Shown here piece after piece: positions 53,189-61,775 of a stretch of DNA of 64,000 nucleotides. The notes beneath the pieces were generated by a model. The model had not been told where the DNA came from. It saw nothing but the letters and a program-made list of their open reading frames with translations, and did not search any database. Position 1 is the stretch's first letter. Each line of letters starts with the position of its first letter. Source of the stretch: Bacteroidales bacterium (GTDB lineage Bacteria; Bacteroidota; Bacteroidia; Bacteroidales; Tenuifilaceae); assembly GCA_013376985.1 (NCBI GenBank), contig JACABB010000011.1:62001-126000 (forward strand). The letters are read 5' to 3'. The position numbers and the translations under genes were made by a program.

Positions 53189-56122
53189 TTAAATATTGGT
53201 AGAATCTATCGTGCGTTTCCTATAAATCTTATATTTCGGAGACAAGAGACGTGAAAGTTTACAAACAACACGCTGATAGGTTCTTCGAATTTTATGTAAA
53301 ACCTGAGTTCTCAGTGTCGACAAACCTGAAAGAACCTGTAATGCAAGGATTCTTCCTTGTTTTTTTGCTTTATGAGGAAAGCTTCTTATCGTTTTCCGTT
53401 TTTTAAAGCCAAAGAGTATAGTTAAAATTATAAAAATTACAAGAACTACTTTCTTTAAGAACCAGTAGTGGTATATCCCGTTCTGATTGCCATTCACTAC
53501 AATACCTGCCCAAAACCGGGGGTGTGCAAGAACGGGATTTGCCTTTTCAAGGTAATCCAACTTGGCAAGCCTCAGTGCCTCATCCTTGCGCATCCCCTTT
53601 AGTAGGTTCTGGTAAAAGTTATTTAGCATACCAATTGTTGACCTGTCGTATGCCCTCCAAAGCGACATCACCACCGATTGGCTACCCGCATACATAAAAC
53701 TTCTGCTAATGCTCAACGTCCCTTCTCCTTTGGATAATTTCCCCGATCCTGAATTGCATGATGCCAGAACCACCAACTCCGCATTTAGCTGCATACTATT
53801 TATCTCCCATGCATGTAGGTAGCCATCATCCATTGAATCGGCTTGATGTGATAGGAATAACATAGAGTTGACAGGGTTTAGGGTATCCTCAAACCCATGC
53901 GCATAGAAATGGATGATATCGTACTTACCACAATATTTCTTAAAATTTGCTTCCGTTGCTTCGCTACCTGTTAACGATTTTCCTAGGGTTAGGAGGGCTA
54001 TCCTTCGTACACTCTTTAACCCTAAAGGAATACTCCTCAATGAATCCTTTGAGTTCTTGTAGTCGGGGGCTATCCCAAGAAAATCGGGCGAACGTTTGCC
54101 CTTAATATTTATGGAGCTATAGTACAGGGTTGCTGAGTAGGCGTAGCCTATAGGGTATTTCCTTAGCAGGTACGATTCTTTCCTGTAGTCGCACTTATCA
54201 CTATCCTTGTAGGGCTTATCGATTAGAACATCAAAAGGGATAAGGCTTAGCATACCTCCTGGGATTACCAGCAGGTTTTTGTTCTTTAGCAGGGGTTCCG
54301 CTGGGCGAATAAGTTTTTTGTATAGGTTGTACGAAGCATTTCTATACGCAACGTAATTGGATGAATACTCGCTGTGCAGGGCGGCATTAAAGAAATTTAG
54401 ATTTGCAAGGAAGGTACTGTCGGCTACCTGCTTAATCATTAAAAATGTATCCCTAGTGATGGTAAATGTATATAGATCATTATTCTCCAGAACGTATTCG
54501 AGTATAGCCTCTTTTCTGCTCATTGCCCCCTGTAGTTGTGGTAAACTTACAACCTGATTGCTATACTTCTGCCTGTAGTAATCGGGATACTTACTCTCAA
54601 GCCTTTGCTCTAACCTCTCAAGTTTCTGTGTCAAAGCAAATTGCTGCATGTTCAACTTCTCAATTTTTTCTTTACTAGGATGCTCTCGCTTATTCTCATC
54701 CTCAATCTGCATCCTAGTACCACTAATCTGGCTTTCTATTCTTCTTTCGTTATCAATTATACTATCGGGAATTCCTGCAACACCCTTTGCCAATGCTTCA
54801 TTCTTCAACTCCCTTAGTACGCCGTATTTGCTATATTCTGCGTACCGAAATGCTAATCCCGCATACGTTAAATCTCCCGAAATTTCGTATAGGGAGTTCG
54901 CAACACATACCAGCGACAAATAGATTTCATGCTCCTTTGTGGTCAATTGTAGTTTAGAGGATTCGTATAGATAGCCTGTGCGCAGTTGCTCAGTAAAGGT
55001 AGCAGCAAGTTCAAGGGTGGCAAGGGCAGCCCTAAGATTTTCCGTTCTGTTTTCATTCTCTGCTAGTTTAGTAAAGGCCTGCGCCTTTAACTTCAGTATA
55101 TCCAGCAAATCAATATCGGGAAGTATATCCGCTTTTGGATTGGCATATACAGAGCTATCGTTGAAATTGTAAATCTTTGATATTAGCGATTTTTGGTAAT
55201 ACTTTAATGCTAACAAGTAATTGCCTGTTTGATAGTATCGCTCTCCATTGTCTTTTAAGCATAGAAATGTATAGAGATGCTTATCCCCAAGGGTATTAAT
55301 TAAAATCGTATATGCTTTTTTGTAAAGTTGATCGCTTTCTGAAAACCTACCCATTTTAGAATTAAAAGTAGCATAGTTCATATATGACATCCCTGTCATA
55401 TAGTGGTTTTCGCCAAACTCTCTGATATTGCAGGCTATCGCTTTTCTAAAGCAGTAATCGGCTTTGTCTAAACTATCCATCCTCTTGTATGTCAAACCAC
55501 AATTAAAGTAGGTTTCACCCTCTCCTCCCAGTCGATTTTTTTCCGCAAATCCAATACTTTTTAAAAAACAAATTCTAGCATGATTATAATCCCCAAAGTT
55601 TAAGTAGGAAAAGCCTTGATTATGGTAGTTATCAGCAATGTGCCGATATTTTCTCTTGTCGTTACTTTTCTCAAGTACTGACAGAGAATTCTTGTAGTAG
55701 GAGATGGCCTTTGTGTAATCACCCCTTAAGGAGTAGATACTGGCTATATTCCCATTTATTACAGACTGGTTGAATATATCCGAGGTTCTTCTTAATGCCT
55801 TTTGATAGAAGTCAATAGCAATGCTCGATTCTCCTAAGTTTCTATAAGATGCTCCAAGTAAGTTGTATATTCTAAAATATTCTGGTGGGGTGTCAACTGA
55901 TATTTCGCTCTTTAGTTGAAGAATTCTATTTAAAATCCATGTTGTTTTGTTGTATTCCCCAGTGGCATAATATATTTTGCTACTATCGAAGAGCCTACTG
56001 GCATAGCTGGTATCTTTAGTTTTTTGAGCATTTACTTTTGGCAGGCTAAGGGAAACACCAGTTAATAGCAAAATAAGAGTTTTGCTTACTAAAGAATTAA
56101 ATTGTGATTTAAAAAAAGTCAT
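53189..56122 (-). CDS. Exported TPR-CHAT (caspase-like) peptidase, copy 2
   Basis: A 977-residue paralogue of the protein at 46498. It has the same order: signal peptide (about 10-32), TPR array (RIYNLLGASYRNLGESSIAI, GNYLLALKYYQKSLISKI), coiled coil, and CHAT domain. His742 (IIHFYAHG) and Cys789 (LVVLASCNSGSG) fall at exactly the same residue numbers as in copy 1. A C-terminal membrane helix (about 891-907) follows. It differs in a tail about 47 residues longer, basic and without similarity to copy 1 (LSGLSTLRTQVLHKIRRTYQ region), encoded by a dispersed repeat. Both catalytic residues are intact, so it should be active. The peptide gene on its divergent side is broken. Confidence 0.87.
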   Translation of the reverse strand: MTFFKSQFNSLVSKTLILLLTGVSLSLPKVNAQKTKDTSYASRLFDSSKIYYATGEYNKTTWILNRILQLKSEISVDTPPEYFRIYNLLGASYRNLGESSIAIDFYQKALRRTSDIFNQSVINGNIASIYSLRGDYTKAISYYKNSLSVLEKSNDKRKYRHIADNYHNQGFSYLNFGDYNHARICFLKSIGFAEKNRLGGEGETYFNCGLTYKRMDSLDKADYCFRKAIACNIREFGENHYMTGMSYMNYATFNSKMGRFSESDQLYKKAYTILINTLGDKHLYTFLCLKDNGERYYQTGNYLLALKYYQKSLISKIYNFNDSSVYANPKADILPDIDLLDILKLKAQAFTKLAENENRTENLRAALATLELAATFTEQLRTGYLYESSKLQLTTKEHEIYLSLVCVANSLYEISGDLTYAGLAFRYAEYSKYGVLRELKNEALAKGVAGIPDSIIDNERRIESQISGTRMQIEDENKREHPSKEKIEKLNMQQFALTQKLERLEQRLESKYPDYYRQKYSNQVVSLPQLQGAMSRKEAILEYVLENNDLYTFTITRDTFLMIKQVADSTFLANLNFFNAALHSEYSSNYVAYRNASYNLYKKLIRPAEPLLKNKNLLVIPGGMLSLIPFDVLIDKPYKDSDKCDYRKESYLLRKYPIGYAYSATLYYSSINIKGKRSPDFLGIAPDYKNSKDSLRSIPLGLKSVRRIALLTLGKSLTGSEATEANFKKYCGKYDIIHFYAHGFEDTLNPVNSMLFLSHQADSMDDGYLHAWEINSMQLNAELVVLASCNSGSGKLSKGEGTLSISRSFMYAGSQSVVMSLWRAYDRSTIGMLNNFYQNLLKGMRKDEALRLAKLDYLEKANPVLAHPRFWAGIVVNGNQNGIYHYWFLKKVVLVIFIILTILFGFKKRKTIRSFPHKAKKQGRILALQVLSGLSTLRTQVLHKIRRTYQRVVCKLSRLLSPKYKIYRKRTIDSTNI
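53271..53340. repeat. Dispersed repeat family A, copy 4, inside TPR-CHAT copy 2
   Basis: CGCTGATAGGTTCTTCGAAT is nearly identical to the copy at 53091, and ACAAACCTGAAAGAACCTGT lies at the other end. It lies within the 3' part of the CHAT gene and encodes part of its extra tail. Confidence 0.6.
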
Positions 56123-56146
56123 TAGTGTTGTATTAATGTTCTAAAA

Positions 56147-56154
56147 CAAAAATA
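56147..56154 (-). promoter_or_regulatory. Candidate -7 box of TPR-CHAT copy 2
   Basis: TATTTTTG on the minus strand, the same octamer as in the divergent gap of copy 1 (49342-49349). Confidence 0.4.
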
Positions 56155-56185
56155 TACCAAATTGTTAAACAAAAAACTAAAGGTT

Positions 56186-56261
56186 ATGAAAATGCTAAGA
56201 GAAAGGAAAAGAAAATACAGTTAAGGGATTCGAAACCCTTAGTAAAAATGAATTAATGTAA
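56186..56261 (+). pseudogene. Degenerate copy of the GG-motif peptide gene
   Basis: The frame starts MKMLRERKRKYS and stops after 12 codons at 56224. Shifting by one base at that point, the reading continues KGFETLSKNELM and stops at 56261. It matches KGF(K)TL...ELL of the intact peptide at 49380. So a single-base frameshift and a premature stop have removed the Gly-Gly and the mature part. It occupies the same divergent position beside TPR-CHAT copy 2, 63 bases from its start. Confidence 0.6.
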
Positions 56262-56393
56262 ATATAAGGGAGTTGTAGTTGGATTCGCAATTCAAAAGGG
56301 CAGGGCTCTTAAACTGGTAATGTGTCTTTTGGTTAGATCTGCTGGGTCTAGGCTGCAAAAAATAAAAGGAGGGTTAAGAGCCTCCTTTGCTTA

Positions 56394-57881
56394 TTATGCT
56401 TGATTTTTTTTATGAGTCCAGCATTTTACCCAATCAACCTCAAAGTTTACAGGTAGTTTCGATTCATCTATTTTGCCATTTACACCTGATGATAATACTA
56501 GATAAACAGCACCTTTGGGTAGGTTATTGGTTTCAACTTTAAATGGAATACCATTTATTTTCCATGTTATTTTCTGCTCATCCCAATCGATGCCTAGAAT
56601 ATAAAACTCAGAATCGAGTGAAAGTCCACCAACAGAGGTAATACTCTTTTTGGGTTTTCCCTTTTGTCCATTTTCCCAGAAAAATGCACCTTGAAGAGCA
56701 GATGAGCTATCGCCTTTTTTTCTGAATATATCAATCTCTGGTAGCATTTTATCACCTATTAACCAGAATGCATGATATATTCCATCTAGCGAAGTGATTT
56801 TAATTTTCGCTTCGAAACGGCCATACTGTTGACGGAAAGAATTCCCAGTACTAATGATACCAGATGTATAGTCAAATTCTTTAGGGATAAAACCATATTT
56901 TGAATCCCAGGATAAGCCACTTGCTTTCTCTTTACGTGTAGTTATTTTAAGAATACTTTTATCAATTGAAATGTTATTACCATCGGTATACCAATGACTA
57001 TCAGAAGCAAGGGAATAACTGCTATTTAGCAATGCTTCACCCCAGAAAAACTTTGTAAGCCATCTTTGCTGATCAAGTTTTTTACTTTCAAATTCTTCGC
57101 TAAAGGTAAGTTCCCACTTTTTAATCTCCTTAAACTTATCATCCTTAATAGCCTTAAAGTACCAACGAATTTTTTCGGATTGTTTTAACTTATTGTATTC
57201 TTGAAGTTTTTGGTACTGTTCTGTTTTTTCGAATTTATCGGTAGATAATAAGTATGCCTTTTTTTCCTTGAAATTGGATGATTCAACTAGATCCTTTAAT
57301 TTGTTATATTTTGATAGGATATCAGAATCTTTGATCTGGAAATAGTTTTGTAACGATTTAGATTTCTTTAGGGCAAAGAATTTTTTAACCTGTTCATTCT
57401 GTTTTAACTCGTTGTACTCAAGTTCTTTTTTATACTCATCACTATTTTCAGCCACAAATCGCTTTCTTTCCTTTTTGTATTCGGGGCTAGTTATGTAGTT
57501 TTTAAGTTCAATGAATTTTTGAGGTAATCCAGATTTATCAATATCGACATATTCCTTAGGAGTATTAGTTTGCGATAACATTAAGCAATCTTTTAAAGCC
57601 TTATTTTTACTCAGAGCAATAAACTCTTTTTCAGTTTGAAACTCTGCAGAGGACTTGAATGTTTTAGTTTTTAACTCTAGTTTAACTTGCTCATACTCTT
57701 TAGTTTCGATCCAAGTTTTAAGTTCTTGAAATCTCAGTAACTCATTGGATTTTGCAAAGAGGTAAAATTCCTCAAATTCATTTTGAAGGGCTTTTTCTTT
57801 GGCTTCAACAGCATCAGTTTTTGGAAACTTACCAGTTATTCTTAATGCGAGAAGTCTAAGTTTTAAGATTATGCTATCCAT
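56394..57881 (-). CDS. GH16-fold protein with degenerate active site and helical N-terminal repeats
   Basis: A 495-residue protein without signal peptide. Residues 40-250 form charged helices in about three repeats of 70 residues: compare FQELKTWIETKEYEQVKLEL (51), FIELKNYITSPEYKKERKRF (123), YNKLKDLVESSNFKEKKAYL (192). Residues 257-490 are a GH16 beta-jelly-roll: LTFSEEFESKKLDQQRW, GRFEAKIKITSLDGIYHAFW, and FYILGIDWDEQKITWKING. The catalytic ExDxxE motif reads EIDIFR (382-387), so the acid/base glutamate is arginine. It is probably not an active glycosidase. It lies 24 bases after a SiaC-family gene, suggesting an intracellular binding protein under phospho-control; this is inference. Confidence 0.8.
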   Translation of the reverse strand: MDSIILKLRLLALRITGKFPKTDAVEAKEKALQNEFEEFYLFAKSNELLRFQELKTWIETKEYEQVKLELKTKTFKSSAEFQTEKEFIALSKNKALKDCLMLSQTNTPKEYVDIDKSGLPQKFIELKNYITSPEYKKERKRFVAENSDEYKKELEYNELKQNEQVKKFFALKKSKSLQNYFQIKDSDILSKYNKLKDLVESSNFKEKKAYLLSTDKFEKTEQYQKLQEYNKLKQSEKIRWYFKAIKDDKFKEIKKWELTFSEEFESKKLDQQRWLTKFFWGEALLNSSYSLASDSHWYTDGNNISIDKSILKITTRKEKASGLSWDSKYGFIPKEFDYTSGIISTGNSFRQQYGRFEAKIKITSLDGIYHAFWLIGDKMLPEIDIFRKKGDSSSALQGAFFWENGQKGKPKKSITSVGGLSLDSEFYILGIDWDEQKITWKINGIPFKVETNNLPKGAVYLVLSSGVNGKIDESKLPVNFEVDWVKCWTHKKNQA

Positions 57882-57905
57882 TTGATGGGATATTTCAAGG
57901 TTAGA

Positions 57906-58295
57906 TCAATTGTTTGGTCTTTGGTGTGAGATAAATTTAAAAGGGACTTTTACATGTTCGGAATAGTCTTCCCCTGCCTCAATCATATCTTCATCATCAT
58001 CCATATAATGCCATTGAATTTCCACATCAAAGCCCTTTCGGTGAATTTCTTTGAATTTTTCGAGAATTTTTAATATCATCTTAGATGATGAAGTATTGTA
58101 GTACTCAAAGTTTAATACAACCTCGGTTTTTGAATTAGGGCTGGAGGTGTATTCATCAAACCATGAAAGGATTGGAGTATAAAAAGAGTTAACATCCTCG
58201 GGCAGGGAATTACCAGAAATCTCAAATTTATTATTATCCTTATCAAGAACCACTTTAGGTGTTTCGTTTGTAGGATCAATTAATATTTTTTCCAT
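57906..58295 (-). CDS. SiaC-family (DUF1987) regulatory phosphoprotein, paralogue 5
   Basis: I chose the ATG at 58295 (MEKILIDPTNETPKV); a GTG two codons earlier is possible. The 129 residues contain NKFEISGNSLPEDVNSFYTP, LSWFDEYTSSP, the acceptor loop FEYYNTSSSKMILKI with threonine, and WHYMDDDEDMIEAGED. It is the upstream member of a two-gene unit with the GH16-fold protein, 24 bases apart. It is the only SiaC-like copy here that is paired with something other than a kinase or another SiaC-like gene. Its target may be that protein. Confidence 0.88.
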   Translation of the reverse strand: MEKILIDPTNETPKVVLDKDNNKFEISGNSLPEDVNSFYTPILSWFDEYTSSPNSKTEVVLNFEYYNTSSSKMILKILEKFKEIHRKGFDVEIQWHYMDDDEDMIEAGEDYSEHVKVPFKFISHQRPNN

Positions 58296-58466
58296 GGTCA
58301 CAAAATATTTTGTCCGAATACTAAAAACATGATGTTAATAATACAAAATATTTTTCAAAAAAAAGAATTGGTAGGCAGAAACTATGCCAATCCTTTGACA
58401 AATATAACGAAAAAGAAGGTTAAAGGTTCTAAATAGCTAATCTTGTTTGAGAATATTGATAAAAAA

Positions 58467-59159
58467 CTACGAAATAAGTTTAAATCCCTTTCCCCTAACA
58501 TTAATGATTTCAATGGAAGGATCGTCCTTTAAGTACTTACGAAGTTTTGTAATGTATACATCCATGCTTCTGGCATTAAAGTAGCTATCATCAACCCAAA
58601 TGGTCTTTAGTGCAAAATTCCTGTCAAGAATAGCATTTTTATTAACGCTTAAATATTTTAGCAACTCACTCTCTTTGGTGGTTAGTTTACGGATATTATC
58701 TCCAATTTGGAGGGTCTGTTTCATGGCATCAAATGAGTACTTACCAACCTGAAATACACTTTGACTTGTTGTAACTGAATCTTTTCGAGTACGCCTTAAG
58801 ATAGCTTCCAAGCGCATAAGCAATTCTTCAATGCTAAAAGGTTTTGTCATATAATCATCCGCCCCTAGTGAAAACCCTTCGATTATATCGTCCTTCATTG
58901 ATTTTGCTGTTAAGAAAAGGATGGGCATACTACTATTAGACATCCTTATTTCTCTTGCAAGAGTAAATCCATCCTTAATAGGCATCATAACATCTAAAAT
59001 ACATATGTCATAATACTTATTCTGAAAGCCTTTATATGCTTTTTCCCCATCTTTATAGAGGTCGACTTCAAAATCCTTTGCATGAAGATACTCTTTTAGC
59101 AGCATTCCTAGGTTTTCATCGTCTTCTGCAAGCAGAATTCTTATTATTCTATTTTCCAT
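58467..59159 (-). CDS. OmpR-family response regulator
   Basis: A 230-residue DNA-binding regulator. The receiver domain (1-120) has the acidic pair in LLAEDDENLG, phospho-Asp in CILDVMMPIKDG, Thr in ILFLTAKS, and Lys in DDYMTKPFSIEELL. The winged-helix domain follows, with LTTKESELLKYLSVNKNAIL and SMDVYITKLRKYLKDDPSIE. It is 18 bases downstream of the histidine kinase gene, so the pair is a two-component system. The signal and targets are unknown. Confidence 0.96.
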   Translation of the reverse strand: MENRIIRILLAEDDENLGMLLKEYLHAKDFEVDLYKDGEKAYKGFQNKYYDICILDVMMPIKDGFTLAREIRMSNSSMPILFLTAKSMKDDIIEGFSLGADDYMTKPFSIEELLMRLEAILRRTRKDSVTTSQSVFQVGKYSFDAMKQTLQIGDNIRKLTTKESELLKYLSVNKNAILDRNFALKTIWVDDSYFNARSMDVYITKLRKYLKDDPSIEIINVRGKGFKLIS

Positions 59160-59177
59160 TGTTCGTTTTTTTAGGAG

Positions 59178-60785
59178 TTATTGAATTTTATCATTTGGGC
59201 CTGCATTTGGCAGGTATATTGAAAAAACACTTCCTTCACCTATTGTACTTTCCACCCAAATTTTACCGCCATGCGCTTCTGTTATTTTCTTAACATAGCT
59301 AAGACCAAGCCCAAAACCCTTTACATTATGTATGTTCCCGGTAGGAACTCGATAAAACTGATCGAAAATTCTTTTTAGATTATCTCGACTAATTCCTATC
59401 CCGTTATCTTTTACTGCAATAACTATTCCGTTAGTTGCGGATTGGGTTGATAAAATAATACTCGGATGTCCATTACGATATTTTAATGCGTTATCAAGAA
59501 GGTTTATTATAACGTTTGTAATATGAATTTCATCGGCATATATATTGGAATCGGATGCAGAGAGTTGACATTGAAGTTTACCTCCTACGTTATCAAGTTG
59601 AATTGTAAAATTAGATGCAACTTTATCTATAATTAGGTGAATATCAATATCTTTGAGTTTTAATTTCAGTTTTGTTTTTTCGAAAATTGCCATTTGAAGC
59701 ACTTTTTCTACCTGCAATCCAAGACGCTTACTTTCATCGGCAATAACACCTCCAAGGTAATTTAAATTTTTCCTTTCAACCGGAATACTTTTATCATTAA
59801 GCATCTGAGCCGCAAGGGAAATTGTTGAAATTGGCGTTTTCAGTTCATGCGTCATATTGCTTACAAAATCGCTTTTTATTTCGGAGAGACGCTTTTGCCT
59901 AAATATTATTAGTATTGTTACTGAAAAACTAAAGATGATTATGAGCGTCAACAGGAATGTTGTTACAGTCATTAGTACGATTGAACTGAGGATATAGGAT
60001 TTTTGATTTGGAAAATAGATGTTTAGAAAATATCTCCGCGAAAAAAAATCATTTGGGAAAAGTTGATTCCTAAGAATAACTCCTTTGATTTGTTTACTAT
60101 AATATTTTGATTTATAGATAGTGCTATCCTGCTCGTTACATACACGATACTCAAACTTGGCCGTAATACCTTTGCGTAATAGTTCTCCTCTGATTATAGT
60201 ATCAAGCACTTCTTTGGTAATTCGCTTCTCAATAGGCTGCTCGATTCGAATCATATTATCTATAGTTTTTTCAACAAATATTGTTTTATTGAGGAGTTTA
60301 TTATCAATTCCAAAATTGAGGTTTAAATCGGAAAACTTTTTCTTGGCTTTAGAGTTGGAAGGGTTGAAGTATGTTTTGTTGATTTTATTGGCCTTGTTCA
60401 ATCTAATTGAGTCATTGGTGCTGATTCCAATAATTGAGGGAATTCTTAATGAATCAAGTTGATTTAGGGTAAACACCTCACGGTCTTTCTGAAGACTTCT
60501 ATAACCACTTCGGGTTTGATTTAATATACTTGTGCTATAAGTTAGACGCGGCTTTCCTGATGAACTTATAGTTGAATAAGGTTTTATTTCGCCTACAATT
60601 TGTAAAATAGTTTCCTGTTGAACAACCTCATCGATTATACTTGTCATTGCTAAATTTGCAGACTGAACAAACTGTTCTTCTTTTATATCAATTGCAATTC
60701 TAACCCATTTGGATTGAACAAGGATTAATCCAAATGTTGCAAATGAAATGATTATAGTTAAAATCCAGATTAGCTTTCTACTCAT
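59178..60785 (-). CDS. Membrane sensor histidine kinase
   Basis: A 535-residue kinase. There are two membrane helices (about 5-25 and 272-295) with a periplasmic sensor domain of about 245 residues between them. The HisKA domain has the phospho-His in FVSNMTHELKTPISTISLAA. The ATPase domain contains the N box (NVIINLLDNALKYRNG), G1 (VIAVKDNGIGIS), and G2 (VKGFGLGLSYVKKITEAHGG). All motifs are intact. The sensor domain has no recognisable ligand family. It is cotranscribed with the response regulator. Confidence 0.95.
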   Translation of the reverse strand: MSRKLIWILTIIISFATFGLILVQSKWVRIAIDIKEEQFVQSANLAMTSIIDEVVQQETILQIVGEIKPYSTISSSGKPRLTYSTSILNQTRSGYRSLQKDREVFTLNQLDSLRIPSIIGISTNDSIRLNKANKINKTYFNPSNSKAKKKFSDLNLNFGIDNKLLNKTIFVEKTIDNMIRIEQPIEKRITKEVLDTIIRGELLRKGITAKFEYRVCNEQDSTIYKSKYYSKQIKGVILRNQLFPNDFFSRRYFLNIYFPNQKSYILSSIVLMTVTTFLLTLIIIFSFSVTILIIFRQKRLSEIKSDFVSNMTHELKTPISTISLAAQMLNDKSIPVERKNLNYLGGVIADESKRLGLQVEKVLQMAIFEKTKLKLKLKDIDIHLIIDKVASNFTIQLDNVGGKLQCQLSASDSNIYADEIHITNVIINLLDNALKYRNGHPSIILSTQSATNGIVIAVKDNGIGISRDNLKRIFDQFYRVPTGNIHNVKGFGLGLSYVKKITEAHGGKIWVESTIGEGSVFSIYLPNAGPNDKIQ

Positions 60786-61221
60786 ATCAACAAAGTTAGC
60801 TTTTATGTAAGGCCTAAAAATAGGCTTAACAAAGTTTAACAGAGGTTATATTCAATTAGCTTGTTTAGAGACTATTTATAATGCAAAATTAGTTCAATTT
60901 AAGAAACCATTTTCTTAGCCTAGCTTATAAGTTTGCTTCTGAACGAAAAGAAGAATCTGCACTTTTTGGACAATAATACTTTAGTTCATTCAATATATCA
61001 ATGTAATATTTATTGCGTATTTGAAAGCGATATGTTATGCCTAAATCAGTTTATTTAAATGTGATGAAGCAGGGGAGAGGATGGGGATAATATTTTATGC
61101 GGTGGTTTTGTTCCACTTTTTATTTTAGATGAACTACAATAAACTATTAAATTGAGTTATGGGAAACTTGATAGCACGAAATTTAGATGTAGTAATTTGA
61201 TAATAAATGATTTAATTTGTG
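60786..61221. other. Gene-free stretch
   Basis: About 430 AT-rich bases. No protein-like frame, RNA gene, repeat or clear terminator is visible. Confidence 0.5.
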
Positions 61222-61647
61222 TTATATGGGGCAAAAAGCCACTCTTCTTTTTATTTTTTCTGGGTTCAGTTCTAAAGCAGCATTAACGCCTGAAATTCTT
61301 TTAATTTCTTTAATTAAAAAAGAAATATCAGTTTTATTGATTTCTCCAGATATTTCAAAAATAAAATCGATATTGGGTAGTTCTTTTATAAGGAGTAGAT
61401 TTGAAGATTTATTTGATATAAAATTAAAAATTCGGACAGAGGATGATTTACGGTCGCAAAAAACAGGGAATGTTAATGATGGATCTTCTTTAGATTCAAT
61501 AGAAACATCAGACTTACTTAAACAGATATTCAGTTGTTTATTTATATTCCAAACAGTTTTTAGAAGGCTTTCATGACAAGATATAGCAATCAGAGCAAAG
61601 GGAGGTTCATGACTCCCATCAAGTTGATGTATTTTTTTTTGTTTCAA
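61222..61647 (-). CDS. IPExxxVDY-family protein
   Basis: A 141-residue protein of a Bacteroidota-restricted family with unknown function. The pattern EPPFALIAISCHESLLKTVW followed by NINKQLNI is the usual N-terminal part (WxLNKxL type). FNFISNKSSNLLLIKELPNI with DFIFEISGE corresponds to the family-naming IPE-x3-VDY stretch, here diverged to KELPNIDF. The gene order acpP-fabF-rnc followed by this gene is characteristic and supports the call. A plus-strand frame over the same bases is a shadow. Confidence 0.75.
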   Translation of the reverse strand: MKQKKIHQLDGSHEPPFALIAISCHESLLKTVWNINKQLNICLSKSDVSIESKEDPSLTFPVFCDRKSSSVRIFNFISNKSSNLLLIKELPNIDFIFEISGEINKTDISFLIKEIKRISGVNAALELNPEKIKRRVAFCPI

Positions 61648-61775
61648 TGATATTTTTTTGATTTTGCTAAAATAGCTTTTTTAGCAATAGATTGTGCTGT
61701 ACAAAATGATTTGATTCTGATGTGAAGTATATAAATCCAATTAGCAATGAAGAGCAAATAAATTTTCGGGGAATG

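Noticed and set aside
61217-61576. Plus-strand frame of 119 codons opposite the IPExxxVDY gene
   Set aside because: The minus-strand frame matches a known family and the conserved acpP-fabF-rnc neighbourhood; the plus-strand translation has Ser/Leu-rich shadow composition.
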